Shown here piece after piece: positions 27,110 to 38,837 of a stretch of DNA of 64,000 nucleotides (within the stretch, counting starts at the first letter, position 1; each line of letters opens with the position of its first letter). The stretch comes from Bugula neritina (taxonomy: Eukaryota; Bryozoa; Gymnolaemata; Cheilostomatida; Bugulidae): positions 14,192,698 to 14,256,697 of the forward strand of contig OZ037765.1 in NCBI GenBank assembly GCA_964035545.1, read 5' to 3'. The notes below the pieces were generated by a model. That model ran no database searches. It saw nothing but the letters and a program-made list of their open reading frames with translations, and was not told the DNA's origin. Position numbers and translations under genes: made by a program.

Positions 27110-30100
27110 TTATCCCATGTGGAAGTCCTTGTACTTAGCGGGGAGGACTCCACGGTTGCTTCTGGGTTGACGCTCTGGTGGTGGTGCCGCGTTCCTGAGA
27201 GGTGTTGCAGGCAGGGCAGGCATGTGGGGGGATTCATTAGGAGCATCCCCAACATCAGTATCAGCAGCATCAGCGACACCAAGAGTCTGTGTGTTATCTG
27301 GCTTGAGGTGAACACGATTCCTACGCACTATAGACTGACCGTTGTCAACCAAGTAGGATCTGGGGGAGTCATGCTGCTCGACAATCATTCCTGGCGACCA
27401 TTCTTTGTCAGTGCTTGACCTGATTAGTGCAGGAGTCCCAGGTTCCAGATCAGCCAACGGCCGTGCATGGCGGTCATGGTACTTCTTCTGCAAGTTTTGG
27501 TTGGCTATTAGTTGTTGGCTAGCCTCAATAACAACTGGTTTAAGCGACTCGGTAGTGATTGGCAAATCACTTCTTAGGGCTCTGTTGAACAGAAGCTCAG
27601 CTGGACTGAAAGCACAGCCAGTGATAGGAGATTGCCTGTATCTGAGTAGTGACCTGTATATATCCTCTCTTTCATCCTTACATTTTTTTAGAAAGGCTTT
27701 CATCGTTTGCACATAACGCTCAGCCATTCCATTGGACTTAGGGTAGTGCGGACTAGATGTTACAATGGTGAAGCACCAGCCTGATGCAAAAGTCTGCATG
27801 ACTCTACTGCTGAAAGGCATGTTGTCCGCCAGAATGGACACTGGTACCCCGTGTACAGCAAATATGGATTTCAATGCCAGAACCACGTCTTCAGCAGTCT
27901 TTCTCCTGAGTAATCTCAGCTCGGGGAAGTGAGAGTAACAGTCCACAACTACCAAGTAATCATTATTCTTATAGGACAGTATATCCATAGCCACTTTATT
28001 CCATGGTAGACTTGGCAGCTCATGAGACATTAACGGCTCTTTCTGTTGACGGTTGGAAAACTTAGCGCAGGTGAGGCAACTTGACACTTCATTCCGTATA
28101 TCAGCAGACAGCCCAGGCCAATAGAATGATTTCCTCGCAAGCTCTCTGCATTTCTCAACGCCCAGGTGGCCCATGTGTAGCGACTTTAGAATGTGCTTCC
28201 TCTGTGACTTCGGAACTATAAGCCGCTCTTCAACGTAAAGAAATCCATCCATATCATAGATGTCAGATCTAACATTCCAGTAGGGTTGGATTTCTGTGGG
28301 GGCCTGACTCCGTCTACTCCATGACCAACCATCTTGCAGTGCTTTTTTCAGACTGTCCATTGTCGGGTCTTCAGCATATGACTGTCTCATCTCATTCATG
28401 GTGCTATCATCGGTTTCTAAAGCATGAACCATCACAACTTCACTTTCGAGATCACACTGATCATTTGTAACGCGCTGAAGGTAGGCTCGGGATAGTGTGT
28501 CAGCAATATATAAATACTTGCCCGGAACATATGTGAACTCAGCTATCCGGTATCTTTGTAGTCGCAGAAGTAGTCTTTGCAGCCTTGGGGATGCCTTGTG
28601 CAACGACTTGTTCATTATCGGGACGAGAGGTTTATGATCCGTCTGTATGTGAACAGCACGTCCATAGAGGTAGCTGTGAAAACGCTCACAGCCGAACACA
28701 ACTGCTAGCAGCTCCTTATCTATTTGGGGATAGTTGCACTCAGTCTCAGTTAAGCTGCGTGAAGCATATGCAACAGGTTTACCTTCCTGTAGTAACACTG
28801 CACCAAGTCCCGACTTTGAAGCGTCAACTTGTAAATGCGCATCCTTGGTAACATCAAAATACTGCAAGACAGGTTCGGATGTAAGCAAGCGTTTAATTAC
28901 CTGGAAGCTTTCCATTTGTTCTTTGGACTACACCCACTGACTATCACTCTTCAGTAGCACTCTCAAGGGCTCAGTACAGGCTGACATGTTGGGTATGTAG
29001 GCTCTTAGGAAATTGAGAGTACCAATCAGTCTTTGTACTCCCTCTCGGTTTGTTGGGTCAGGCATGGCCTCAATAGCAGCTATCTTGTCTGGGTCAGGAC
29101 GCAGACCATCTTTCGATGCTATATGGCCTAGATAGCGTACCTCCGTCTGATTCAGCTGAATCTTCTTGCAATTAAACTTCACATTAGCCTCTTTGGCCTT
29201 TACCAATAGCTTTCTCAGATTGGCATCATGTTCCTGTTGTGTCTTTCCAGCTACAATGATGTCATCAAAATACACTGAGACACCAGGCAAGTCTCCAAAT
29301 ATTTACTCCACCTTCTTCTCAAAGACTTCAGCACTTGAGTGAAGACCAAATGGAAGTCTATCAAAACAGTAGCGACCATATGGGGTGTTGAACGTTGTGA
29401 GCAGACTACTCTCTTTGGTCAAGGCTACATGCCAGTATCCATGTTTCATGTCCATGATGGTGTAGTATTGCATACCATTGAATCTGAAGGCAATGTCTTC
29501 TAATGTGGGTATCTTGTGATGTTCTCGTCTCACTGCTCTGTTCAGGTCCTTGGAGTCTAGGCATATACGAACCGACCCATCTTTCTTTTCAACGCATACC
29601 ATACTACTCACCCAGTTGGTTGGTACGTCAACCTTAGATATGATTCCAGATGCCTCCATATCATCCAGTTCCTTTTTCACTTTGTCTAACATACTGAGTG
29701 GGACACGTCTTGGATGATGAACCACAGGCTTCACATTCTCGTCAACACATATCTCGTGCTCTCCATCAAGTCTGCCAACTCCTTCAAACACCTCAGGGAA
29801 CTCCTGAAGTATCGAGGTTGACAACTGATCAACTCTGCGGATCAGACCAAAAGATTCAGCAGCCTCGAGGCCAAGTATGGGAGGAAGGTCCTCATCAACC
29901 ACCTCAAAGTGGACACTCTGGCTATGCTCCTTGTGGTTCACGGTGAGTTGAACTGCACCCACATTCTTGATCTTGGTCTTATTATAGCCGTAAAGGCATA
30001 CAGAAGTGGGCTTTAGAGTAGCACCAAGTGACTGAACGGTTCTTAGGTTGATGCAATTTGTTTCAGCTCCAGTATCAATCTTAAACTGAATATCATTGGC

Positions 30101-31063
30101 CTTTCCTTTGTCACTGACCTTCATCGGAAGAATCCAAGATTTCAATTTAGATCCATTAGAAAGAGCACCAACAGCACCTATGAACAAGCTATTCATTTGT
30201 TTCTCTGCAAGAGCTTTGCCTTTGCAGACTTTCTCAAAGTGATTTTTCTTCCCGCAGTTATGACATGTCTCGCCATAAGCAGGACATCTACCTTTGGCAT
30301 GTGTATATCCACAAAATTTGCAATCTATGTTGTCCTTACGTGTGTTACTTCTGGTTTTATTTTGCGTAGCGCCAGACTGACTCTGCACAGTGCTGACTGC
30401 AGCATCATTTATCTCATTGACTGTCTTCATAGTAGTATCACCGGCAGCCATCCTTGACATCTGCTGTTTGGTAATCTCAGCAGCACGGATGTCATCTAAG
30501 GCACTCTCAAGTTTAACGTTTTTGTCACGGAGTAGCCGCTCCTTCAGCTTTCCATCAGTGAGTCCAAACACAATTCTGCAGAGAAGCATTCGGTCTCGCA
30601 ATTCGCCAAAATCACATTTTGTAGCTTGAGTTTTTAGACGTTTCAGAAAGGTGTCAATGGGCTCTCCATCACTCTGACTGAGAGACCAAAAAACAAACCA
30701 TTCATACAACACGTTACGCCGGGGATCGCAATAGGCTTCAAACTGCTCCAAAACATCAGCCATAACATCCTTGCTTTTACCTGCGGGAAAGTCAAATTGA
30801 CCATAAATCTCAGTAGCTTCCTCACCAGCCTGGTTCAGAAGTATAGCAACCTGACGTCTATTAATACCCGCATTCTCAGGAGGAGGCTCTTGGCCACTCT
30901 CTTGAGGCTTCAAAACCAAATCACTTGCAAGCAAATAATTTTCCAAGGCCCTTCTCCACTTCCTCCAATTGTCTGACACATTACCTTCAAATGATAATTC
31001 TCCAGGGGCCTTCAAACCTTCCATGACAGCTCCAAGGCAGACCAACACAGTCCACAACAACAA
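27110..31063 (-). pseudogene. Element 1 gag-pol polyprotein, two in-frame stops
   Basis: One reading frame of 1,318 codons is interrupted by TAA at 29303-29305 and TAG at 28928-28930, with no frameshift. In order: gag with two cysteine zinc knuckles (CKFCGYTHAKGRC and CHNCGKKNHFEKVC); retropepsin with DTGA; reverse transcriptase with YFDD; RNase H starting near LQVDASKSGLG; integrase with an H-H-C-C zinc site and the D, D, E catalytic triad (E in NGMAERYVQT). A start at the internal Met (about 31024, MEGLKAPG) is as likely as 31063. The domains are otherwise well preserved, so the stops are probably recent. Readthrough is possible but unsupported. Confidence 0.9.
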
Positions 31064-31115
31064 ACAACTAAAAGCTAAACAATCACCACTCCAGTGGCAA
31101 AGTAGGGTGCGAGTA

Positions 31116-31132
31116 CGATCTAGCTGCCACCA
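31116..31132 (-). promoter_or_regulatory. Element 1 primer-binding site
   Basis: Minus strand TGGTGGCAGCTAGATCG begins immediately after the 5' LTR. TGG pairs with the CCA end of a tRNA. The priming tRNA is not identified. Confidence 0.65.
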
Positions 31133-31438
31133 TGAAACATTAAGTATAGTGAGTATATAATTACCTGAGAGTTACTCGACGTAGGTAGGCGTGACATTGA
31201 AGTATCGAAAGAACAATAAATGGGGGTCTGGCCGGCCAGGGGAAATACAAGGACCAAAAGTATAGTACTGATTTATAATTATTTTATCACAAAGTCTATC
31301 GGCATGTTTATCTACTGTAGGCTGACATCTTTCATCTCGTAGTCTCTCATTCGTCGGTGACCCAATATGTATTTTAATAAACAAATGCACATGACATTAT
31401 AACGTAGCATCTCGCTAGTCCGTAATTAGTGATAAACA
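31133..31438 (-). repeat. Element 1, 5' LTR
   Basis: This is the upstream LTR in the element's own orientation. It is followed (minus strand, from 31132) by the TGG-starting primer-binding site and, about 70 bases on, by the first ATG of gag-pol. Confidence 0.93.
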
Positions 31439-32130
31439 AAAGACACATAATAATATAACACCACCCTTGAGCATCTTGAGAAATCCGAGATGGCCACCAA
31501 TTACGAAAAAATCCTATTATATTGGTATGAAATCTATATTATGTTAAGAAAAACATAATTTTTTTGATGATTTAAATAGATGTGCATTTTTAGAATGAAT
31601 ATGTGCCATGCCAGTGCAAAAAAAATCAAAGTAAAGAGCCAAGAGACATGTTGCTCAGCTCAAAAGTCGGAATTGATTAATTAAAAAATCACATATGATG
31701 CAGAGAAATGATACAAAGTTTTCGAAATTGTTTGGGCAGATATATATAAAGAAAAACATTGCTTATTGCCAGTGAATAGAAAGTGAAAAAGATACCGAAG
31801 CATATTGCTCAGCTAAATTTAAAATGGAACATATATATATAATCATACAGGTGCGACAAACTATCGCTCATGTTCATATTAAACACCTTTTTCATTTTTT
31901 TCAATCATCAGAATTTGTTAGAAATGTTAGTTCATTGAAGCACACTCCTGTTGCTGCTTCACAAGAGCAGAATTCTGTGCATGGGATAGATGTACTAGAA
32001 CAGCCATATCTTGTTGTTTTGCATGATTGTTGGCTTCCACAGGAACATTTGATGAAGTCGGGTGATTTTACTTTATTTGGTAAACATCAGAAAGTTATGA
32101 TCAAAAATTAAAGTTTGCTTAAAATTAATG
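31439..32130. other. Spacer between the two LTR elements, with one open frame
   Basis: AT-rich DNA. A plus-strand frame at 31824-32111 (95 codons) has a non-repetitive C-terminal part (HGIDVLEQPYLVVLHDCWLP region) but no family I recognise. It may be a piece of an older repeat or host exon into whose 3' side element 2 inserted. Confidence 0.35.
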
Positions 32131-32135
32131 AAAAC
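32131..32135. repeat. Element 2 target site duplication, left
   Basis: AAAAC directly precedes the left LTR and recurs directly after the right LTR at 37531-37535. Confidence 0.75.
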
Positions 32136-32261
32136 CGTAACAGGTTGTGATAGTGCAATAAGTCGACTAACCTTGAGTAGCGCTAAGCGTAGAATGCCTC
32201 GCCGGTCTCCTCTCCACTCCCGCGTAACCTCGTACACCAAATACCAAGTCCACCTCTTACA
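32136..32261 (-). repeat. Element 2, 3' LTR
   Basis: This 126-bp repeat matches 37405-37530 except for about 7 substitutions. It is very short for a Gypsy LTR. Confidence 0.9.
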
Positions 32262-32300
32262 CCTTCTCACCAAGTCACTGTTCCCCCTTTTTCTCGGTGC
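32262..32300 (-). promoter_or_regulatory. Element 2 polypurine tract region
   Basis: The minus strand just before the 3' LTR is purine-rich: GAGAAAAAGGGGGAA at about 32281-32295 and GAGAAGG abutting the LTR. Either could prime plus-strand synthesis. Confidence 0.55.
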
Positions 32301-32532
32301 TTCCACACCACGCTACAACAAAACCAGCAAACAAAAGAGCAGTATGGCTTCTAGGCTCAGGGGTGTATACATATATATATTTTTAACAAATGTTAATGTA
32401 AGTAAAGAATAGATATGAACATTTAAAGTGCTCACCCGGCACCTAGTATGGTCCTCAAAAAGTCACTCTAATTTTTTTTTTTTATTTAAACATTTGAACA
32501 AACGTTATGAAAGAGCAAAAAAATGCAACTAT

Positions 32533-33138
32533 CTAACGTGCATGCTCGGTACGTCGTATATCTCTGTGCAGGTTTATCCTCTGTACACGTTTTAACTTTT
32601 CTATCCAGTCTCTCAATATCAAATTCTTTGGGTGTAACCCATCTCTGAGAAATCTATCTCTAAACGAGTATGTTCCATGTCGTCTCGTAAAAATTCTTTT
32701 ATGCATATATGGGGTGGCAAACCCCGACGACATGTTAAAACCTACTATCCTTCTATTCTCTGATACCACCATGCTACGTATTCTACAGGTGAAGTCTGCG
32801 TTCCTAGAATCAAACACGCCATTATACTTTTGAAAGTCAAGAGGGTAGATTGTGCAGAGAATAATATGAATATGGTTGTTATAAAATGTTTCAAAGTACA
32901 GATTGAAAAAGCTATCTGGTTCAACATTACTATTTGTCACCAGAGAACACCTTCTAGATGAATTCATTTGTGAAAATCTAACCTATATGGAAATAGATAA
33001 TAGAGTTTGAAAATCTACTTGATTATTGTTTACGTAACTTAATAGGGTCTCCCAGTTGGCTCCTGAGATTCTGATCGTAGTCCATGAGGGATCTTCCAAT
33101 CCCCGAACAATAGAGTTTCCGATCATGTAAGTCCTCAT
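32533..33138 (-). pseudogene. SGNH/GDSL-hydrolase-like 3' reading frame of element 2
   Basis: This is one 202-codon frame with a single in-frame TAG at 32983-32985. The start is the ATG at 33138 (or the next at 33126), preceded by an in-frame stop and 57 bases after the pol stop, so it is separate from pol. The N-terminal YMIGNSIVRGL matches SGNH block I (GDS, here GNS with the nucleophile serine kept). About 15 residues later, SGANWE fits the block II glycine. A hydrophobic strand IILCTIYP follows. The C-terminal FLRDGLHPKN fits block V (D-x-x-H). The SGNH assignment is motif inference and the fold is not proven. Family knowledge: SGNH-type domains are known in CR1-like LINEs and some Ngaro-type DIRS elements. 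Confidence 0.62.
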
Positions 33139-33194
33139 GATCTACAACACGATGTTATTTGATAGAGTCGTCCAACTCTATCACTGATTAAAGA

Positions 33195-36100
33195 TTAAGT
33201 CTCTTGGGGGGCCCTAGAGACCCTCCCCCTTGTTGTTACAAAGGACGGACTCTGGGGTGTTACCGGTATTTGATGGGGAGAATTGTCTTCTCGAAAAGAA
33301 GTTGCAACTTCCGTGGGTCTAACAGGGACATCGGTCTGTCTGATAGGCGAGTGGGGAACACTTGCACTCAACCCTCGTTGAGGCGAATCAGTAAAAGATC
33401 CACGAACGTCAGTAGATCGGGAGATATGAGCTCGGTTCCTGCGCAACACCACTTCATTATCTCTTGCAGCAAGAACTTCCCTGCCTCTCGCTCCAATTAC
33501 CGTAGCACGAACAGTAGGTCTGTTAGGATCCTAACAACCACAGGCTGGTTTACTTGAAATGGACTCCTGTTCCTCACCGCGTGTCTCCTGTTGTACCACA
33601 TTGACTGCCTCCCACGATGATCAGACTCCAAAACCTTGAGTCATGAAGCATCTACTCCCTTTTCATTCACAAAACCCATAGAATTCAATGACCGTCCAAA
33701 TAACAACTGAGAAGGAGAGTAAACGTTGAAAAGTGGGGTATCATTATATATGCATAGAGACTCCTGTAAGCTTATATTTTTCTTCAAAAAGTTCTTCACA
33801 GTGCGAACAGCTCTCTCAGCCTCTCAATTACTCTGTGGATAACGAGGAGAGCTTGTAATGTGTTGAATGTCCCATTTTCTCAAATATTCCTGGAATATCT
33901 GTGACCGAAATTGTGGCCCGTTGTCACTAACAATAGTGTTTGGAACACCTAGCATACATACTAACTCGTTCAGGATCTTTGTTAACACAGTAGATTTCGA
34001 GGAGTCTTCCAACTCCCTTACCCCAATATATCTACTATAGTAATCCACCACAACCACAAAATTCTGTTCTTGCCAGTTGAATAAATCCACTGCAAGCCTC
34101 CATCACGGCCGTTCTGGGAAGACTGTAGTCTGTAAAGGTTCTCTATGTTTAATTCGATGTTCTTCACACTGTGGGCATTGCTGAACTAATTGTGTGATCT
34201 GTGCAGTCATTCCAGGCCACCATATGATTTCAGACGCGCGTCTTATACACTTGGTTTCACCTTGATGTCCCTCATGAATGTCTTTAAGCACACGATCTCT
34301 CTCTGGTTCTGGAATGAACACTCTATTCATATAGTAAATCACTCCACCAACTTGAGTCATGAACTCTCTAAAAGTATAAAATGGCTTGATAGCAGCAGGA
34401 ACCAACTTAATATTAGGCCACCCTTCCGTAATATACTGGAGCAACACAACTCCCACCTCATCCTCAAACAGAGCCGCCTTGATTCTCGCCAGCCTGCCAG
34501 ACGAAATAGGGAGATCTCCAACAGGAGCGCCGAGAACACTTGAGTCTTCCAACTCATCAACATCTGACGAATTCACACATTCCAACATTTCCACCTTCGT
34601 TGGACTGCGAGACAACGCGTCCGCCAGAACAAGTCTCTTACCGGGGGTATATACAATCGTATAACTGTACGACATCATCTTAAGCCTAAACCGTTGTACC
34701 CTCAAAGGTAGTTTAGCAAGCTCTTTCTCTCCCAAAACTGATACTAATGGCTTATGATCAGTCTCGATCTGGAAGTCCTTACCCGACAAATAATAAGAGA
34801 ATTTACTACATGCCCAACAAATAGCTAGAGCCTCCTTCTCAATTTGTGCATATCTTCTTTCGACCGCTGTAAAAGCTCGAGAGGCAAATGCAACAGGATG
34901 CCAATTACCATTGACTTTTTGCAAAACCGCTGCTCCTAATCCGTAAGATGAAGAATCCACACTAACAAGAGTCTCCGCCTCAACACACTACGGTATTAGA
35001 ACTGGAGTCTGAACTAACAGAGTTTTTAAACAATTAAATTGTTCAGTATGTGGAGGACCCTATCTCCATTCTACATTATTTCCCAGCAGCTGCCGTAGAT
35101 GGTGAGTGTTGCTAGAAATCTAAGGAGAGAACTTGCCTAAATAATTTTTTATTCCAAAGAACCGTCTTAGTTCTCTTCTGTTCGATGGTATGGGGAAATC
35201 CATAATAGCTTTGATCTTTTCCGGATCTGCCTGTATCCCAGACTCGTCAATCACATGGCCCAAAAACTTTGTCTTAGTTACTCCAAACTCACACTTGTCT
35301 ACATTCAGTGTGATTCCAGCTATTTGGAGCCTTTGCATAACTGCCACGAGTCTCTCGTTGCGTTGCCTCGTGGTTGTACCATGAATCAAAATGTCATCCA
35401 TATGACACACAACTCCTTTGAGGTCAATAAGCGCCTTCTGCATTTCCCTCTGGAAGATCTCAGGAGCTGAGCTGATCCCAAATGGAAGTCTCTTACAGTA
35501 ATATCTGCCGAAAGGCGTTATAAACGTGGTCAACTTTTGACACTGTTGCGCTAACTTCATATGCCAATAGCCGCAGTTGGCATCAAGTTTCGAAAACACC
35601 TTTAAATGTCCCAGCTCACTCAATGTTTCCTCAGTGGTGGGAAGTGGATGATACTCTCTCCTGACTGCTTTGTTTAGCTGAGTGAAGTCTATACACACTC
35701 GAAGCTTGCCACTTCGTCGGTTCCTCAATCTTTTCAATAACTCCCAAGTCCTCCATCCTTCTAAGTTCCTCTTGTAGCGGTTTCTTGCAAACAGCTGCCA
35801 CCCTCCTTGGAACACTCTGAACAAATGGTTCAACATTGGTGTTTAGAGAAATAGATACCTCTGAATTCATTAAACCCAACCCCTTAAACAAAGAAGGAAA
35901 TGCCTTTACACACGAAACTTTGTCTAAACTATGACCAAGGTCCAGTTCATTCACAAACTTAATTAGATTCAATTTAGAAATGGCTGGTTTGCCTAATAAT
36001 GGCGTAACAAGATTCTCCACAAAATATATTGTCTCATCAATTGAAACATCTCCATGAGAAATTGTAGTGTTTACTTGGCCCGTTACCTTTAATCTGGCAT

Positions 36101-37142
36101 CACCCGCACTTTTTAACACCTTACTTGTAGGTTGTAAACCATTTACAAATCTATTAAAGTGTGCTGGGACAGCTGTAACAGCAGCCCCAATGTCCACTTT
36201 AAATGTAACTGAATGGGAATTCAAGCGTACACCAATTAGCCAACCTTTAGATGTTTCAGTTATGGTATTAATAAAATCAGAGCCTAGTCAATCTGAATCA
36301 GAACCCAAGAACAATCCTTCTAACTCCTGATTAACTTCTTCTACTTTTTTGCCTTGACTTGGTCCATTGCAAGCCTTCGACTTACTCCAGTGACCCTTTT
36401 CCTTGCACACAAAACAAAACTTGTCTCTTGCAGGACATCTATCCCTCCTGTGGAACACCTTGTTACAAAAATAACATTTTCTAGGTGGAGGCCCAACTCT
36501 CTCTGACTTTTGAAACTGCCTCCTTCCCTCAGAGTACCTTTTTTTAGCCGAATCACGGAGCACATCCATATTAGCGTCGGCAGCATCTGTAGCAATCTGC
36601 CTAGCCTGCATGTGATGACTAGTAAACTGTTTAGCCTTACGAGTGCATGTGTTTAAATCAAGATTTTCAATATATACCAATTGCTCTCTTAGCTTACTAT
36701 CATTTACCCCAACCACTATTCTGTCTCTCACTAACTGGTCGCGCATCTCTCCATAATCACAATGATAAGCCTGCGACTGTACTTGAGTTATAAATTGATG
36801 AATGTTGAGGTCGCCCTGCCTAATGTTATTAAACTGCACACGTTCATAAATGATATTTTTAACGGGTTCAAAATGTTGATCAAACATGCCCATAACATTT
36901 TCCAATGTCCGTGTTCTCCCAGTTGCAGCAGCATGAAAAGTAAATTGATTAAAGATGGGTACACTATCAGGGCCCATTAACAACAGTAAATTAGCTATTT
37001 GCTCCTCATTGTCCATATCACCATATTTTTTTGCTACCGTAACAATGTCAAATTGTTGTTTAAATAATTTCTAACTAGTGAGCAAATTCGGATCGCTAAA
37101 GTTCAATTTTGTAACAAAACACTCGTCTCTCGATTCGGCCAT
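33195..37142 (-). pseudogene. Element 2 gag-pol, multiply broken
   Basis: Gag starts at the ATG at 37142 (MAESRDECF). It has an in-frame stop at about 37064, then a long open gag with zinc-knuckle-like cysteine motifs (CYFCNKVFHRRDRC and CFVCKEKGHWSKSKAC), then TAG at 36285-36287. The protease frame follows in the same frame with DIGA in place of DTGA/DSGA. A frameshift occurs near 35715. The reverse transcriptase shows CHMDDI in the catalytic position. Stops lie around 34961-35119, at 34103-34105 and at 33824-33826. RNase H, the HHCC zinc region and an integrase core with D, D and E can be followed. A one-base loss near 33527 shifts the C-terminal tail, which ends at 33195. The element cannot make its own proteins. 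Confidence 0.9.
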
Positions 37143-37392
37143 CTTTCCTTTTGCTTTACAACAAAAATTATTACAAACGATACAATATTCAATGCGATTA
37201 CGCCTGACTTATACTTTAAACAATCAACAATCCTGATTACAGTTACAGTAAGTAAAAGTTCAAATAAACTTACTGAAGTGGGTTCTTCCAAACCCTCACA
37301 CCGTCAATCAACGGAAGTTTCCAATGGGTTCTATTCAACCTCGCAACTTGGACCAAAACTTCTACCAGACGGCAATAACACAATCAAGTTTA

Positions 37393-37404
37393 TTTCTGAC
37401 ACCA
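37393..37404 (-). promoter_or_regulatory. Element 2 primer-binding site
   Basis: TGGTGTCAGAAA on the minus strand directly abuts the 5' LTR, the expected position for tRNA priming of reverse transcription. Confidence 0.75.
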
Positions 37405-37530
37405 CGTAACAGGTCGTGATAGTGTAATAAGTCCACTAACCTTGAGTAGCGCTAAGCATAGAATGCCTCGCCGGTCTCCTCTCCACTCTCGCGTAACCTC
37501 GTACACCAAATACCGAGTCAACCTCTTACA
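37405..37530 (-). repeat. Element 2, 5' LTR
   Basis: This is the upstream LTR in element orientation, followed on the minus strand by TGGTGTCAGAAA. Confidence 0.9.
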
Positions 37531-37535
37531 AAAAC
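37531..37535. repeat. Element 2 target site duplication, right
   Basis: AAAAC matches 32131-32135. Five bases is the usual duplication length for Ty3/Gypsy insertions. Confidence 0.75.
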
Positions 37536-38219
37536 TTACTACATCGGGTAATCGAATTTGCTGATTCTAACTATGCATAGTAAAAAAAGACTGGGAAGAA
37601 GTCCTGCAACATTTAAGCACGGCATCATTGTCATATGAGCTAAATATATATTTGTGAACCATCATGGTCCATATAATGTCTAATGTACTAATTAATTGGG
37701 AAAAAACATAGAAAATCTTGCATTATTAGAAAAAGCCTTCATTATTCAGTTTTATTTGTTGAAATTCTAATAGCTTGAGGCAAAAATCTATATACAATAA
37801 CAGCAAAATTGTAAAAAAATAACCAAAAACTAAAGTCATCGAGTGTACACCAAATTAGTAAAATGATCCACTTCATAATACTGTCTGGTGTAAGCATAAC
37901 ATCATTTCCTACTTATTTTGAAAAAAGAGATTCAATTAGATCCCCTTTCACTCACCAATGTTGTAGCGGGTTTAAAGCTGCAGTTTCATATGGCTACCTA
38001 GAGGTGTGCTCCGGTGACATTGTCCAATAGCTTCATCTGTGGGAGGCAAAGTACATAAGTTAAAGGCATGTTGCAAATAGCATTGCTGACCTTGGTTTTC
38101 TAAGCCTTTTGTCTTGTAGATGCCATGGAGGAGCACTTTGCATAATCATAGCAACATAGCATCAACTTGGTAGCTTGTATGAATAGTCATCCTGAAAGGA
38201 AGCGCTAGTGTCACCAAAT
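37536..38219. other. AT-rich spacer right of element 2
   Basis: I see no coding sequence or clear repeat. The first bases continue the pre-insertion target of element 2. Confidence 0.5.
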
Positions 38220-38344
38220 CACACTTTCATTTACCAAGACATTTATTATGGCTCCCTTTCCAATATTTTACATTGTTGCCACTGTCTCGCACCCTGAAAG
38301 GCCATGGGAAGGCAGCAAATTGTCCATTATGGGGGCTTGGTCTT

Positions 38345-38830
38345 GGACTTTCTCACCTAGTACGCCGTGGTCCAGGATGGGTGGCGGTTTTGCAGGGCAC
38401 CAAGTGCTATTAGAAAATGTCATCTGATTCTGTCATCAGCATCTTCATCTGTGAGGCCACATTTCAGCATGTCATCTTTCACTGTATCTATTAACCTTTT
38501 CTTTGGCCTCTCTCTCTTTCTCTTTCCCTGTATCCTCATCCCAGCCACCATTATAATACCTTCCTCCCTATTTCTTCTGTGCACATTTCTATACCATTAA
38601 AGGCGTCTCAACCTCATGCCTATTGCGATGGCTTCTATTTTGGCCTCCTCCCTTATATTATTATTTGTTACATGGTCTTCCCAATCTATATTGTAAATGT
38701 GTCGAAGCATCCTAATCTCACTTGCACTTATGTTGTCCTCTTGTTTTTGAGTCAGGGGCCATATTTAATTTCCACACATCGGTGTAGTTTTTATTGTTGT
38801 CTTGTATAACAGAACCTCCAGCTTGGTGGA
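38345..38830 (-). pseudogene. C-terminal end of a dead non-LTR retrotransposon polymerase
   Basis: The minus strand can be read, with interruptions, as the tail of a LINE-type ORF2 protein. It has an LTQKQE region, then SEIRMLRHIYNIDW, a RLRRL block followed by a stop where the family has RLRW, GKRKRERPKKRLIDTVKDDM, and GLTDEDADDRIR. This R-RPKKRW-D-K-D, GLTEEDA-DR pattern is typical of the post-RT C-terminus of such elements. In-frame stops, including one near 38600, show it is inactive. The 5' part is absent, as usual for 5'-truncated copies; the 3' flank probably extends to about 38220. Confidence 0.72.
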
Positions 38831-38837
38831 AATTTTC

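Larger units (their letters stand above)
26669..31438 (-). mobile_element. Ty3/Gypsy-type LTR retrotransposon, element 1
   Basis: Two 306-bp direct repeats bound the element (26669-26974 and 31133-31438). Read on the minus strand, both start TGTTTATCAC and end TTTCA. Directly after the upstream LTR comes a primer-binding site starting TGGTGGCAGC. One gag-pol frame in the order gag, protease, reverse transcriptase, RNase H, integrase marks a Ty3/Gypsy type. I count only 3 differences between the LTRs, so insertion looks recent. No matching target duplication is seen: the flanks are CCACC on the left and AAAGA on the right. The frame has two in-frame stops. Confidence 0.93.
32136..37530 (-). 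mobile_element. Ty3/Gypsy-type LTR retrotransposon, element 2, with extra 3' frame
   Basis: The element is bounded by 126-bp LTRs (32136-32261 and 37405-37530; minus strand start TGTAAGAGG, end CCTGTTACG) and a 5-bp AAAAC duplication. The primer-binding site TGGTGTCAGAAA is adjacent to the 5' LTR, and a purine-rich tract precedes the 3' LTR. I count 7 differences between the LTRs (about 5.6%), so it is older than element 1. Gag-pol is decayed by several stops and at least two frameshifts. Between pol and the 3' LTR lies an SGNH-like reading frame, an unusual cargo. Confidence 0.93.
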
